A DNA stretch of 64,000 nucleotides from contig JARGFU010000009.1 of NCBI GenBank assembly GCA_029210625.1, positions 62,001 to 126,000 of the forward strand. Direction: 5' to 3'. Positions 53,615 through 63,700 of the stretch are shown here, piece after piece. The notes under the pieces are model-generated. The model saw nothing but the letters and a program-made list of their open reading frames with translations, ran no database searches and had not been told where the DNA came from. This DNA is from Deltaproteobacteria bacterium (GTDB lineage Bacteria; Myxococcota; Myxococcia; SLRQ01). The stretch's first letter is position 1, and every line of letters starts with the position of its first letter. The translations under genes were made by a program, and so were the position numbers.

Positions 53615-54751
53615 ATGAACTTCGCCCTCGAAGAGCACGAGCTGATGGTGCAGGAGACCGCCCGGCGGGTGGCCGTGGATCACCTCGCGCCGGGGGCCAA
53701 GGCCCTCGACGAGAGCCACGCCTTCCCGAAGGAGAACATCGAGCGCCTGGGCGAGCTGGGCCTGCTGGGGGTGAACATCCCCGAGCAGTACGGCGGCGCC
53801 GAGGCCGGGCCGGTGGCCTACAGCCTGGCCATGATGGAGGTCGGCGCGGCCTGCGCGGCCACCGGCGTGACCATGGCGGTCACCAACATGGTGGGCGAGA
53901 TCATCGCGGCCTTCGGCACCGAGGAGCAGAAGGCGAAGCACATCCCGAAGCTGACCTCGGCCGAGTACGGGGCGGGCGCCTTCGCGCTCTCCGAGGCCCA
54001 CTGCGGCTCCGACGCGGCGGCCCTTCGCACGAAGGCCGTCCTCGACGGCGACGAGTGGGTCATCGACGGCGAGAAGATGTGGATCACCAGCGGCGACGTC
54101 GCCGGGGTGATCGTCGTCTGGGCCCGGACCAGCGGCACCGGTCCGAAGGGCATCACCTGCTTCCTGGTCGAGGGGGGCACCCCGGGCCTCTCCGCCGGGA
54201 GACCTGAGGAGAAGACCGGCCAGCGCGGCTCCTCGACGGTCAGCCTCACCCTGGAGGGGGTGCGGGTGCCGAAGAGCGCGATGCTCGGCGAGGAGGGGCA
54301 GGGCTTCAAGATCGCCATGATGGCCCTCGACGGCGGCCGCATCGGGGTCGCCTCCCTGGCCACCGGCATCGGCCGGGCCGCCCTGGAGGCCGCCCGGACC
54401 TACGCCAACGACCGCCAGGCCTTCGGCAAGCCCCTCGCCGACTTCCAGGCCATCCAGTGGAAGCTGGCCGACATGGCCACGGAGCTCGACGCCGCCCGCC
54501 TGCTGGCGCTGCGGGCCGCCTGGCTGAAGGGGCAGGGGAGGCGCTTCTCCATCGAGGCCAGCATGGCCAAGGTCTTCGCCTCCGAGAAGGCGCTGGCCGC
54601 CTGCAACGAGGCCGTGCAGATCCACGGCGGCTTCGGCTACGTGAACGAGTTCCCGGTCGAGCGCTACCTGCGGGACGTGCGGGTGACGACCATCTACGAG
54701 GGGACCTCCGAGATCCAGCGCCTCGTCATCGCGCGCTCCCTGCTCGCGTAG
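53615..54751 (+). CDS. Acyl-CoA dehydrogenase, copy 2
   Basis: 378 residues from ATG 53615, four bases after copy 1. The same fold and signatures: AFALSEAHCGSDAAALRTKA, KMWITSGDVAG and [42 protein letters not shown], with the catalytic Glu in IYEGT. It differs from copy 1 in many positions, so substrates probably differ (for example isobutyryl- or methylbutyryl-CoA versus butyryl-CoA). The stop codon lies in a short piece resembling the GAGCTNC-repeat arm (54747-54760). Confidence 0.95.
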   Translation: MNFALEEHELMVQETARRVAVDHLAPGAKALDESHAFPKENIERLGELGLLGVNIPEQYGGAEAGPVAYSLAMMEVGAACAATGVTMAVTNMVGEIIAAFGTEEQKAKHIPKLTSAEYGAGAFALSEAHCGSDAAALRTKAVLDGDEWVIDGEKMWITSGDVAGVIVVWARTSGTGPKGITCFLVEGGTPGLSAGRPEEKTGQRGSSTVSLTLEGVRVPKSAMLGEEGQGFKIAMMALDGGRIGVASLATGIGRAALEAARTYANDRQAFGKPLADFQAIQWKLADMATELDAARLLALRAAWLKGQGRRFSIEASMAKVFASEKALAACNEAVQIHGGFGYVNEFPVERYLRDVRVTTIYEGTSEIQRLVIARSLLA

Positions 54752-54762
54752 CTCGCAGCCGA

Positions 54763-54791
54763 TAGGCACCCTCGTCCAGCTGGTCTAGATT
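54763..54791 (+). promoter_or_regulatory. Candidate promoter before the mutase large subunit
   Basis: TAGGCA, 17-base spacer, TAGATT, with ATG 54800 only nine bases after the -10. Confidence 0.3.
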
Positions 54792-54799
54792 GCTCTGCC

Positions 54800-56482
54800 A
54801 TGAGCATGATCGACAAGGACGCCCTGCAGCAGCTGCTCGAGCAGAAGGACTCCTGGACCCGCGAGGAGCTCGCCCAGGCCCTCGAGCGCCTCCCGAGGCG
54901 CAAGCCGAGGTTCGAGACCGACTCCGGCATCCCCTACGAGGACATCATCGGCCCCGAGGCCATCGCGCAGATGGATCCGGCCGAGATCGGCCTGCCCGGG
55001 CAGTACCCCTACACCCGCGGCGTGCAGCCGACGATGTACCGGGGTCGCCTCTGGACGATGCGGCAGTTCGCGGGCTTCGGCTCCCCCGAGGACACCAACA
55101 AGCGCTTCAAGTACCTGCTGGAGCACGGGGTGATGGGCCTCTCGACGGCCTTCGACATGCCCACCCTCATGGGCTACGACCCCGACCACCCGATGAGCCT
55201 CGGTGAGGTGGGGAAGGAGGGCGTCTCGGTGGCCTCCCTGGAGGACATGGAGGTCCTCTTCGCGGACATCCCGCTGGACAAGGTCACCACCTCGATGACC
55301 ATCAACGCCCCGGCGATCATCATGCTCGCCATGTACGTGGCGGTGGCCGAGAAGCAGGGCGTGGGTCCCGAGAAGCTCGGCGGCACCATCCAGGCGGACA
55401 TCCTCAAGGAGTTCATCGCCCAGAAGGAGTGGATCTGCCCGCCCCGGCCCTCGATGCGGATCCTCATCGACATGATCGAGTGGTGCACCCACAACATGCC
55501 GCGCTGGAACAGCGTCTCGGTGAGCGGGTACCACATCCGCGAGGCCGGAGCGACGGCGGTCCAGGAGCTGGCCTTCACCCTCGCCGATGGATTGGGCTAC
55601 GTGGAGTGGTCCATCGAGCGGGGCATGGACGTGGACGAGTTCGCGCCGCGCCTCTCCTTCTTCTGGGACGTGCACAACGACTTCCTGGAGGAGATCGCCA
55701 AGTTCCGCGCCGCGCGCCGGATGTGGGCGAAGCTGCTCAAGGAGCGCTACGGCGCCAAGGACGCCCGCTCCCTCCTGCTGCGGACCCACGCCCAGACCGC
55801 GGGCGTCTCGCTCACCGCCCAGCAGCCCCTGAACAACGTCGCCCGGGTGGCCCTCCAGGCCATGGCGGCGGTCCTCGGCGGCACCCAGTCCCTCCACACC
55901 AACTCCCTCGACGAGACCTACGCGCTCCCGACCGAGGAGGCGGTGACCGTGGCCCTCCGCACCCAGCAGATCATCGCCCACGAGTCGGGCGTCGACCGGG
56001 TGGTGGATCCCTTCGGCGGCTCCTACGTGATGGAGCACCTCACCAACGAGATGGAGCGCCGGGCCATGGAGATCATCGACAAGATCGACGCCATGGGCGG
56101 CATCGTTGCGGCGGTGGAGTCGGGCTATCCCCAGAAGGAGATCGCCGAGTCCGCCTACCAGCACCAGCGGGAGGTGGACCGCAAGGAGCGGATCATCGTC
56201 GGGGTGAACGACTTCGTCTCCGAGGGCGACAACCCGATCGAGCTGCTCCATATCGACGAGGCGGTGGCCCGTCACCAGAAGGAGCGGCTGGCGAAGGTGA
56301 AGGAGAAGCGGGACGCCGCGGCGGTCGAGAGGGCCCTGGCGGCGATCAAGCAGGCCGCGGACGAGGGGGAGAACCTCTTCCCGTCGATCCTCGATGCGGT
56401 GCGGGTCTACGCGACCGTCGGGGAGATCTCGGACGTGTTCCGGGAGGCGTTCGGGGTCTATCGCGAGACGGCGGTGTTCTGA
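54800..56482 (+). CDS. Methylmalonyl-CoA mutase large (catalytic) subunit, cobalamin domain separate
   Basis: 560 residues covering only the TIM-barrel substrate domain: [91 protein letters not shown] (catalytic His and the acyl-CoA site) and [16 protein letters not shown]. It isomerises (R)-methylmalonyl-CoA to succinyl-CoA. The B12-binding domain is encoded apart at 59248-59655, as in other split mutases. The Tyr of TMYRGR matches the stacking tyrosine. Related isobutyryl- or ethylmalonyl-CoA mutases are not excluded. Confidence 0.93.
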   Translation: MSMIDKDALQQLLEQKDSWTREELAQALERLPRRKPRFETDSGIPYEDIIGPEAIAQMDPAEIGLPGQYPYTRGVQPTMYRGRLWTMRQFAGFGSPEDTNKRFKYLLEHGVMGLSTAFDMPTLMGYDPDHPMSLGEVGKEGVSVASLEDMEVLFADIPLDKVTTSMTINAPAIIMLAMYVAVAEKQGVGPEKLGGTIQADILKEFIAQKEWICPPRPSMRILIDMIEWCTHNMPRWNSVSVSGYHIREAGATAVQELAFTLADGLGYVEWSIERGMDVDEFAPRLSFFWDVHNDFLEEIAKFRAARRMWAKLLKERYGAKDARSLLLRTHAQTAGVSLTAQQPLNNVARVALQAMAAVLGGTQSLHTNSLDETYALPTEEAVTVALRTQQIIAHESGVDRVVDPFGGSYVMEHLTNEMERRAMEIIDKIDAMGGIVAAVESGYPQKEIAESAYQHQREVDRKERIIVGVNDFVSEGDNPIELLHIDEAVARHQKERLAKVKEKRDAAAVERALAAIKQAADEGENLFPSILDAVRVYATVGEISDVFREAFGVYRETAVF

Positions 56483-56485
56483 TCG

Positions 56486-56510
56486 GGCTGCGAGCTACGA
56501 GCTGCGAGCT
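56486..56510. repeat. GAGCTNC heptad repeat, second copy
   Basis: Matches the left arm of the 50.5-kb element at 24 of 25 positions; it begins four bases after the mutase stop codon. No matching right arm follows, so it appears to be a half element. Confidence 0.7.
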
Positions 56511-56537
56511 AGGGCTCGTGATCGGGGGGTACTAGCG

Positions 56538-57224
56538 ATGGCGCGGGAGCCGAGGCTTTCCGGGGAGCTGGTGATCCCGGAGGAGATCCGGGCGGCGCTG
56601 GCGGAGCTGCGGCTGATCCACGGGATCGACGCGGTGGCGGAGCTCTGCCTCGACGAGGTCCGGGCCCTGGAGCGGGCGATCCAGCACCGCTTCCCCGACG
56701 CGCTGCTGGCGCTGCTGGCGGCGCACCTGAAGCCCCTGGTGCACGCCTACGAGCTGGACCTCGACAAGGTGATGGCGCTCTCGGGGAGGGTCCACGCCCT
56801 GGGCGGGCGCGGCGATCTGGTGGCCTTCGCGAAGGATCCCGCCGACGGGCGCTACCTCTGCTGGGTGAAGGGCGAGCCCCGGGAGCCGCTGCCCCTCCTG
56901 CTTTTTGAGCCCGGCACCCGCGCGTCGTCCTCGACGACCCTGCCGGAGGTGCTGGCGGAGTGGATCGCCACCCACCGGCAGCTCCACCCCGACGCCCCCC
57001 GCTTCGAGGCGGGCCTGGCCGCCACCTTCCACCCCCGGACGGTGATGCCCCTGCCGGGCGGCAGCGACGGCCGCCGGGTGCGGCACGCGAAGTTCGGCGA
57101 GGGGAGGGTGCTCCTCGAGTCCGGCAGCGGCCCGACCCGCAAGGTGAAGGTCGACTTCCCCGGCCACGGGCTCAAGCACCTGCAGGCCCGCTTCCTGACC
57201 TACCTCGACGAGGAGGAGGCATGA
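56538..57224 (+). CDS. Protein with SMI1/KNR4-like and UvrD/PcrA C-terminal Tudor-like regions
   Basis: 228 residues from ATG 56538. The middle part (GRGDLVAFAKDPADGRYLCWVKG...TTLPEVLAEWIATHR) has the outline of an SMI1/KNR4 (SUKH) domain. The C-terminus (VRHAKFGEGRVLLESGSGPTRKVKVDFPGHGLKHLQARFL) looks like the small Tudor-like domain at the end of UvrD/PcrA helicases. Both assignments are by eye. SUKH proteins often act as immunity or regulatory factors, but no toxin gene is adjacent. ATGA overlap with the amidohydrolase. Confidence 0.65.
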   Translation: MAREPRLSGELVIPEEIRAALAELRLIHGIDAVAELCLDEVRALERAIQHRFPDALLALLAAHLKPLVHAYELDLDKVMALSGRVHALGGRGDLVAFAKDPADGRYLCWVKGEPREPLPLLLFEPGTRASSSTTLPEVLAEWIATHRQLHPDAPRFEAGLAATFHPRTVMPLPGGSDGRRVRHAKFGEGRVLLESGSGPTRKVKVDFPGHGLKHLQARFLTYLDEEEA

Positions 57225-58477
57225 AGCGAAGGGCGATGAAGCTGATGAAGATCACCGGGATCACCCTCGCCGCCTTCGCCGGCCTCACCCTGCTGGCGAC
57301 CTCCTCCTGCGTGGTGCGCCAGCTCGGCGGCGCCTTCACCCGCCTGCCGGGGGAGGCCAAGCAGCAGCTCTCGGTGGGGGCGCGGAAGCTGGTGCTCGAG
57401 AGCCTGGAGGGCCTCGACACGAGCAAGGTCCGGGACTTCCACGTCCACATGCTGGCCCTGGGCAGCGAGGTGGAGGGCGCCTACATCAACGAGGCGATGA
57501 CCTCCTGGGGCAGCCCGGTCCGCTACTTCAAGTACCTCATCTACCGCTCGGCGGCCGGCATCCAGGACGTGGAGAGCGCCGACGCGCAGTTCCGCGAGCG
57601 CCTCGTCGATCTCGGGAAGCACCTCCCGATGTCGATGAAGCTCCACATCCTCGCCTTCGACGAGCACTACAACGCCGACGGCACCGTGAACGCCGAGAAG
57701 ACCGAGTTCCACACCCCGAACGCCTACGTCTTCGCCATGGCGAAGCAGCACCCCGGGCTCTTCGAGCCGGTGATGAGCGTCCACCCCTACCGGAAGGACG
57801 CCCTCGAGGCCCTGGATCGCTGGGCGAAGGAGGGCGGGCACTACGTGAAGTGGCTGCCCAACGCGATGGGGATGGATCCGGGGGACGAGCGCCTCGACCC
57901 CTACTACGAGAAGATGAGGGAGCACGGCCTGGTGCTCATCACCCACGCCGGCGAGGAGCAGGCCGTGGAGTCCGAGGAGGACCAGGCCCTGGGCAACCCC
58001 CTGCGCCTGCGGCGGGCCCTCGACCACGGGGTGAAGGTCATCGTCTCCCACTGCGCCAGTCTGGGCACGGACGTCGATCTCGACGACCCCGAGGGGAAGC
58101 GGGTGCCCAGCTTCGAGCTCTTCCTGCGCCTGATGGACGACCCGAGGTACGAGGGCCTGGTCTTCGGGGACATCTCGGCCCTCACCCAGTTCAACCGGCT
58201 GGGGGGGCCGCTGGACACGATCCTGAAGCGCCAGGATCTCCACCCGCGCCTGGTCTACGGCACCGACTACCCCCTGCCGGCCATCAACGCCCTGGTGCGC
58301 ACCGAGGACCTCGTCGCGGGGGGCTACATCACCAAGAAGGAGCGGCGCTGGCTCAACGAGATCTACGAGTTCAACCCGATCCTCTTCGACTTCGTGACCA
58401 AGCGGCGCCTGAAGCACCCCGAGACCGGGGAGCGCTTCGCCGACGGCATCTTCGAGGCCCCGGCGGCGCTCCCGTGA
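57221..58477 (+). CDS. Amidohydrolase-family lipoprotein
   Basis: 418 residues from ATG 57221 (RBS GAGGAGG in the end of the previous gene). The signal ends in a lipobox (LTLLATSSC). The amidohydrolase-2-type TIM barrel shows FHVHML near residue 72, YVKWLPNAMGMD, LVLITHAGEEQAVE, VKVIVSHCASLG and LVYGTDYPLP, that is, His-x-His, Lys/His, His and Asp at the expected strand ends. A metal-dependent hydrolase or decarboxylase outside the cytoplasm is inferred. GTGA overlap with the methyltransferase. Confidence 0.85.
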   Translation: MKRRAMKLMKITGITLAAFAGLTLLATSSCVVRQLGGAFTRLPGEAKQQLSVGARKLVLESLEGLDTSKVRDFHVHMLALGSEVEGAYINEAMTSWGSPVRYFKYLIYRSAAGIQDVESADAQFRERLVDLGKHLPMSMKLHILAFDEHYNADGTVNAEKTEFHTPNAYVFAMAKQHPGLFEPVMSVHPYRKDALEALDRWAKEGGHYVKWLPNAMGMDPGDERLDPYYEKMREHGLVLITHAGEEQAVESEEDQALGNPLRLRRALDHGVKVIVSHCASLGTDVDLDDPEGKRVPSFELFLRLMDDPRYEGLVFGDISALTQFNRLGGPLDTILKRQDLHPRLVYGTDYPLPAINALVRTEDLVAGGYITKKERRWLNEIYEFNPILFDFVTKRRLKHPETGERFADGIFEAPAALP

Positions 58478-59217
58478 GCCAGGCCGACCAGTTCTACGAC
58501 CGGGTCTACCTCCCCAGCAGCGCCCACGCCTTCACCGAGGGCCTGGCCGACCGCGAGGTCGGGGTGATCCTCGGCCTCCTCGGGCTGCCCCCCTCGAGCC
58601 GCCTGCTGGATCTGGGCTGCGGCGACGGCCGCCACCTGCGCGCCCTGCGGCGCGCCGGCTACCCCCGGGGCGTGGGGCTGGACCGCTCGGCCTCCCTCCT
58701 GGCGGCGGCCCGGGAGGCCGACCCCCGCTCGATCCTGGTCCAGGGGGACTACCGGGGGCTGCCCTTCCGGGAGGCCAGCTTCGACGGGATCTACGTCTGG
58801 TACGCCGGCCTCTTCGTCCTCGAGACCCGGGCCGAGCACGAGGCCCTGCTGGCCGATCTCTTCCGGACCCTGCGGCCCGGCGGGCGCCTGGTCCACGACG
58901 GCGCCAACCCGGATCTGCTGCGGCGGGAGCCCGAGAGCCACTTCGAGAGCCGCCTCCCGGGGGGGATCTACGTCAGCGAGCACTGCGAGTGGCGGGAGGA
59001 GGAGGGCCGCGAGCACGGCTTCCGCCGGCTGCTCTACCCCGACGGGAGGGTGGAGGAGGGGGCCTGGGCCATCTGGCACCCCGACCCCGGCACCCTCACG
59101 CGGCTTCTGGAGGGCGCTGGTTTCGAGGTAGAGTCCCTGCGCGACGAGGGCGGCGCTCCCTTCGACCCCGACCGGGCCCACGACCTGGTGGTGGTGGCGC
59201 GCCGTCCCGAGATCTAG
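58474..59217 (+). CDS. SAM-dependent class I methyltransferase
   Basis: 247 residues from GTG 58474. Motif I is RLLDLGCGDGRHLRAL (about residues 43-58), followed by GVGLDRSASLL, GDYRGLPFREASFDGIYVWYAG and LRPGGRLVHDGAN, a UbiE/Methyltransferase-11 outline. The substrate is unknown. Third gene of the SMI1-like/amidohydrolase/methyltransferase run that separates the two mutase subunits. Confidence 0.9.
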   Translation: MSQADQFYDRVYLPSSAHAFTEGLADREVGVILGLLGLPPSSRLLDLGCGDGRHLRALRRAGYPRGVGLDRSASLLAAAREADPRSILVQGDYRGLPFREASFDGIYVWYAGLFVLETRAEHEALLADLFRTLRPGGRLVHDGANPDLLRREPESHFESRLPGGIYVSEHCEWREEEGREHGFRRLLYPDGRVEEGAWAIWHPDPGTLTRLLEGAGFEVESLRDEGGAPFDPDRAHDLVVVARRPEI

Positions 59218-59247
59218 CTTGTTGGTTGAAACGCAAGGGACGACAGC

Positions 59248-59655
59248 ATGAGTGATCGCAAGGCGAGAGTGTTGGTGGCGAAGCCGGGCCTGGACGGGCA
59301 CGACCGGGGCGCCAAGGTGGTGGCCCGGGCCCTGCGCGACGCGGGCTTCGAGGTCATCTACACGGGCTTGCACCAGACCCCCGAGATGATCGTCAACGCC
59401 GCCATCCAGGAGGACGTGGACGCCATCGGCATCTCGATCATGTCGGGCGCCCACCTGACCCTCTTCCCGGCCATCATGGATCTGCTCGAGGAGAAGGAGG
59501 CCTCCGACATCGGGGTCTTCGGAGGGGGCATCATCCCCGACGCCGACGTGCAGACCCTGCTGGAGAAGGGCGTGATGAAGCTCTTCACGCCGGGCACGCC
59601 CACCCACGAGATCATCGCCTGGGCGGAGAGCTCCATCCAGCCTCGCCAGGGCTGA
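59248..59655 (+). CDS. Methylmalonyl-CoA mutase small subunit (cobalamin-binding)
   Basis: 135 residues: [33 protein letters not shown] contains the base-off B12 motif DxHxx[26 protein letters not shown] and [12 protein letters not shown] complete the flavodoxin-like fold. It partners the 560-residue catalytic subunit 2.8 kb upstream. Sequence and length are typical of split mutases. Confidence 0.95.
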   Translation: MSDRKARVLVAKPGLDGHDRGAKVVARALRDAGFEVIYTGLHQTPEMIVNAAIQEDVDAIGISIMSGAHLTLFPAIMDLLEEKEASDIGVFGGGIIPDADVQTLLEKGVMKLFTPGTPTHEIIAWAESSIQPRQG

Positions 59656-59704
59656 TCGCCCGCCAGGAGAGGAGGCCGAGATCTTCGAGTCGCTGCCAGA
59701 GCGG

Positions 59705-60598
59705 GTGCGGATCTACGAGGTCGGCCCCCGGGACGGCCTGCAGAACGAGGCCGCCCTCCTGCCCACCGACAAGAAGGTCGAGCTGATCCTCGCGCTGGCC
59801 GACGCCGGGCTCGAGAAGGTCGAGGTGACCTCCTTCGTCTCGCCGAGGTGGATCCCGCCCCTGGCCGACGCCCCCGAGCTCTGCGCCCGCCTCCCGAAGC
59901 GGGAGCACACCACCTACAGCGCGCTGGTGCCAAACCAGAAGGGGCTCGAGAACCTGCTGAAGACCGATCTGCGCGAGTGCGCGATCTTCATCTCGGCGAG
60001 CGAGACCCACAACCGCAAGAACATCAACCGGGGCATCGACGAGGCCGCCGAGCTCTTCGAGTCGGTCGTCGCCGCGGCCCTGGAGGCGGGCCTGCGGGTG
60101 CGCGCCTACCTCTCCATGGTCTGGGGCTGCCCCTGGGAGGGGGACGTCCCGGTGGACCGGGTGGTCGAGCTCACCCGGCGCCTGCTGGGGATGGGCTGCT
60201 ACGAGGTCTCCCTGGGTGACACCGTGGGCTACGGCACGCCCGCGCAGACCCTCCACATCCTCCGGCACCTCTTCGAGGCCGGCATCGAGCCCGGGCGGCT
60301 GGCGATGCACATGCACGACACCCGAGGCGCCGCGATGGCGAACTGCCTGGCGGGCCTGGAGGCGGGCATCACCACCTTCGACGCCGCGGTCGGCGGCCTC
60401 GGCGGCTGCCCCTACGCCCGGGGCGCCAGCGGCAACCTCGCCACCGAGGACCTCGTCTACCTCCTCCACGGGATGGGCGTCGCGACCGGGATCGATCTCG
60501 AGAAGCTCATCGACGCCGCCGAGCTGGCTCAGGCCCTCGTCGGGCGGCCCCTGCCCGGGCGCTACTTCCAGGCGCGGCTGGCCGAGCGCCGCGGCTAG
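59705..60598 (+). CDS. Hydroxymethylglutaryl-CoA lyase
   Basis: At least 297 residues. EVGPRDGLQNE near the start (catalytic Arg-Asp), SFVSPRW, FISASETHNRKNIN, GCPWEGDV, MHMHDTRGAA (metal His pair) and GGLGGCPYARGASGN (catalytic Cys) identify HMG-CoA lyase, last step of leucine breakdown (HMG-CoA to acetoacetate and acetyl-CoA). The GTG at 59705 is the first standard start, but eight codons before it (beginning ATC 59681) read IFESLPER, which fits typical family N-termini, and an AGGAGAGGAGG site sits five bases before that ATC. Confidence 0.93.
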   Translation: MRIYEVGPRDGLQNEAALLPTDKKVELILALADAGLEKVEVTSFVSPRWIPPLADAPELCARLPKREHTTYSALVPNQKGLENLLKTDLRECAIFISASETHNRKNINRGIDEAAELFESVVAAALEAGLRVRAYLSMVWGCPWEGDVPVDRVVELTRRLLGMGCYEVSLGDTVGYGTPAQTLHILRHLFEAGIEPGRLAMHMHDTRGAAMANCLAGLEAGITTFDAAVGGLGGCPYARGASGNLATEDLVYLLHGMGVATGIDLEKLIDAAELAQALVGRPLPGRYFQARLAERRG

Positions 60599-60610
60599 CG
60601 CTCGCGCCCC

Positions 60611-60650
60611 ACCGGGACCTCCCCGCCACCATCCCCGTCGGTGGCCCGGT
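60611..60650 (+). terminator. Weak nested hairpin after the HMG-CoA lyase gene
   Basis: Outer ACCGGG/CCCGGT and inner GCCACC/GGTGGC pairs. There is no T-run. The remaining sequence to 60746 contains two GAACCGGG copies and nothing else recognised. Confidence 0.35.
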
Positions 60651-60746
60651 CTGCTAGAACCGGGCCGGGTCAGCGGCACGAGAACCGGGGGTGTTCGGCT
60701 CCGGGGGTGGGGGTGCCGCGCAGGTCTGCAAGGGAGAGGTCCACTC

Positions 60747-63700
60747 ATGCTCGTCCGTCGCGTCTCGTTCGCCGCCACGCTCGTCCTCTGCGTCACCGCG
60801 CTCGCCGCCTGCGGTCCCAGGTCCGCCGCCGTGGACGGCACCCCGCCACGCACCACCCCAGATCCGGTGGGGGGCATCTTCGATGCCGAGGTGACGGTCA
60901 CCCTGAGCTGTGACGACGCGGACGGCGACGGCTGCGCGACGACCCACTACACCCTCGACGGCAGCGTCCCGACCACGAGCTCCAGCAGCTATTCCGAGCC
61001 GCTCGCCCTCACCGAGACCACCACCCTCAACTTCTTCTCGGTGGACGCCGCCGGGAACGCCGAGGGGGTGCAGAGCCACACCTACGTCATCGAGTACCCG
61101 CCACCGGCGGACACCGAGCCCCCGAGCACCCTGGCGCTCCCGGCCGGCGACATCTACGCCCACAGCGTGGCCGTCGCGCTGGCCTGCGACGACGGCGCCG
61201 GCAGCGGCTGCGCCAGCACCCACTACACCCTCGACGGCAGCGACCCCGACGCCAGCTCCCCGGTCTACGGCGTCCCCCTGAACCTGAACCGGGACACCGT
61301 CCTGAAGTTCCTCTCGGTGGACGAGGCGGGGAACACCGAGGCCGTGCAGACCGAGGAGTACGTCATCGACCTGCGGGCGCCGATCACCCACGTCGATCCG
61401 CCCGGCGGCGACTTCGCGTCCACCCGGACGGTGACCCTGACCTGCGACGACGACACGGGCTCGGGCTGCCTGGAGACCCGCTTCACCCTGGACGGCAGCC
61501 GGCCCGACCCGAGCTCCACCCTCTACACCGCGCCCTTCGACGTCTCCGCCGACACGACCCTGAGCTTCTACTCCGTGGACCAGGCCGGCAACGCCGAGGA
61601 GGTCCAGACCCTCGAGTTCCGGGTGGACGGCGACGCGCCGGTCACGACGGCCAGCCAGGGCGGCGGCTGGTTCCTCTCGACCCAGATCCTCACCCTCGCC
61701 TGCGACGACGGCGGTGGGGTGGGGTGCCTGGCGATCCACTACACCCTGGACGGCAGCGCCCCTGGCCTGGGCTCCCCGACCTACGTGACCCCCCTGGTGA
61801 TCGCCACCGACACCGAGGTCCGCTTCTTCTCGGTGGACGCCGTCGGAAACGAGGAGGCGCCCCGGAGCGTGCTCTTCCGCTTCGACGCCCAGGCGCCGAC
61901 CACCACGGCCACCCCCGCGGGTGGGCGCTTCGCCGGCACCCAGACCCTGACCCTCGCCTGCGACGACGGCGCCGGCTCGGGCTGCGCCGACACCTACTAC
62001 ACGGTGGACGGGAGCCCGGTGAGCAACGCCTCTCCGGTCTACACCGGCCCCCTCACCATCACCGCCGACACCACGGTCCAGTTCTTCTCCATGGATCAGG
62101 TGGGCAACGCCGCGGGCGTGCGCTTCCTCGACTTCCAGATCGACACCCAGGCCCCGGTGACCACCGCCAGCCTCTCTGGCGGCCTCTACACCGCCGACCA
62201 GACCCTGGAGCTCGCCTGCGACGACGGCAGCGGGGTGGGGTGCGCGGCGATCCACTTCACCCTCGACGGCAGCGCCCCGGATCTCGCCTCACCGATCTAC
62301 ACCGGCGCCCTGCTGATCACGGTGGACACGACGGTCCGCTTCTTCTCCGTCGACCTGGTGGGCAACGCCGAGGCGCCCCGCTCGGAGAGCTTCACCTTCG
62401 ACCGGATCGCGCCGACGACCACCGCCAGCCCGGCGGGCGGCCTCTTCACCAGCGCCCCGAGCGTGAGCCTGGCCTGCGACGACGGAGGGGGCTCGGGCTG
62501 CGCCGCCATCCACTACACCCTGGACGGCAGCCTGCCGACGACCGCCTCGCCGGTCCACGCCGGCCCCATCTCCATCTCGGCGGACACCACCCTGCGCTTC
62601 TTCGCGCTCGATCAGGCGGGGAATGCCGAGGCCGTCCAGACCGAGACCTACACCGTGGACGGGGCGGCACCGACCGTCAGCGCCAGCCCCGTCGGCGGCC
62701 TCTTCAACAACGACGTGCTCGTGGTGCTCAGTTGCGACGACGGCGTGGGCTCGGGCTGCGCCACCATCCACTACACCCTCGACGGCAACCCGCCGACCAC
62801 TGCCTCGCCGGTCTACACCGGCGCCTTCACGCTCACGAGCAGCGGGCGCGTCCGGGCGCTCGGCGTCGATCAGGCTGGCAACGTCGGCCCCGTCCTCACC
62901 GAGACCTACAACCTCGACACCACCCCGCCGGCCACCGTCGCCAGCCCCGCCGGTGGCGAGTACGCGGCGGCCCAGACGGTGAGCTTGAGCTGCACCGATC
63001 CCTTCGGCTGCGCGGCCATCCACTTCACCCTCGACGGCAGCCTGCCGACGACGGCGTCGCCGACCTACGGCGCCCCGCTGAACATCGCCTCGGACACCCT
63101 CCTGCGCTTCTTCGCGGTGGACACCGCCGGCAACGCCGAGGGCGCGGTCTCCGAGACCTACCTCATCGACACGACCGCTCCGAGCCTGAGCATGGCGCCG
63201 GCCGGCGGCCTCTTCGGCACCGAGGTCTGGGTCAGCGTGACCTGCGACGACGGCGGCGGCACCGGCTGCGCCGCCATCCACTACACCACCGACGGCACCC
63301 CCCCCACGACGGGCTCGCCCCTCTACGTGGGCCCGGTCTCCATCTCCACCGACACGACCCTCCGGGCCCTCGGCGTCGACCGCGTGGGCAACCAGAGCGT
63401 CCCGATGACGCAGCAGTTCACCATCGACAGGACGCCGCCGGTCACCGTCGTCGCGCCGGCGGGCGGCGCCTACGCGGCGGCGCAGAACGTCGCCTTGAGC
63501 TGCAGTGACGCTTCCGGCTGCCTCGCCATCTACTTCACCCTCGACGGCAGCCTGCCGACGACGGGCTCGACCCTCTACACCTCGCCCCTGAACATCAGCG
63601 CCGACACCACCCTGCGCTTCTTCGGGGTGGACCTGGCCGGCAACGCCGAGGGCGTGGTCAGCCACTCCTACCGCATCGACGCGACGGCCCCGACCCTCAC

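Noticed and set aside
56538-57224. Toxin-immunity pair based on the SMI1-like domain
   Set aside because: No polymorphic toxin or secretion gene is next to it, and the domain call is by eye, so an immunity role was not claimed.
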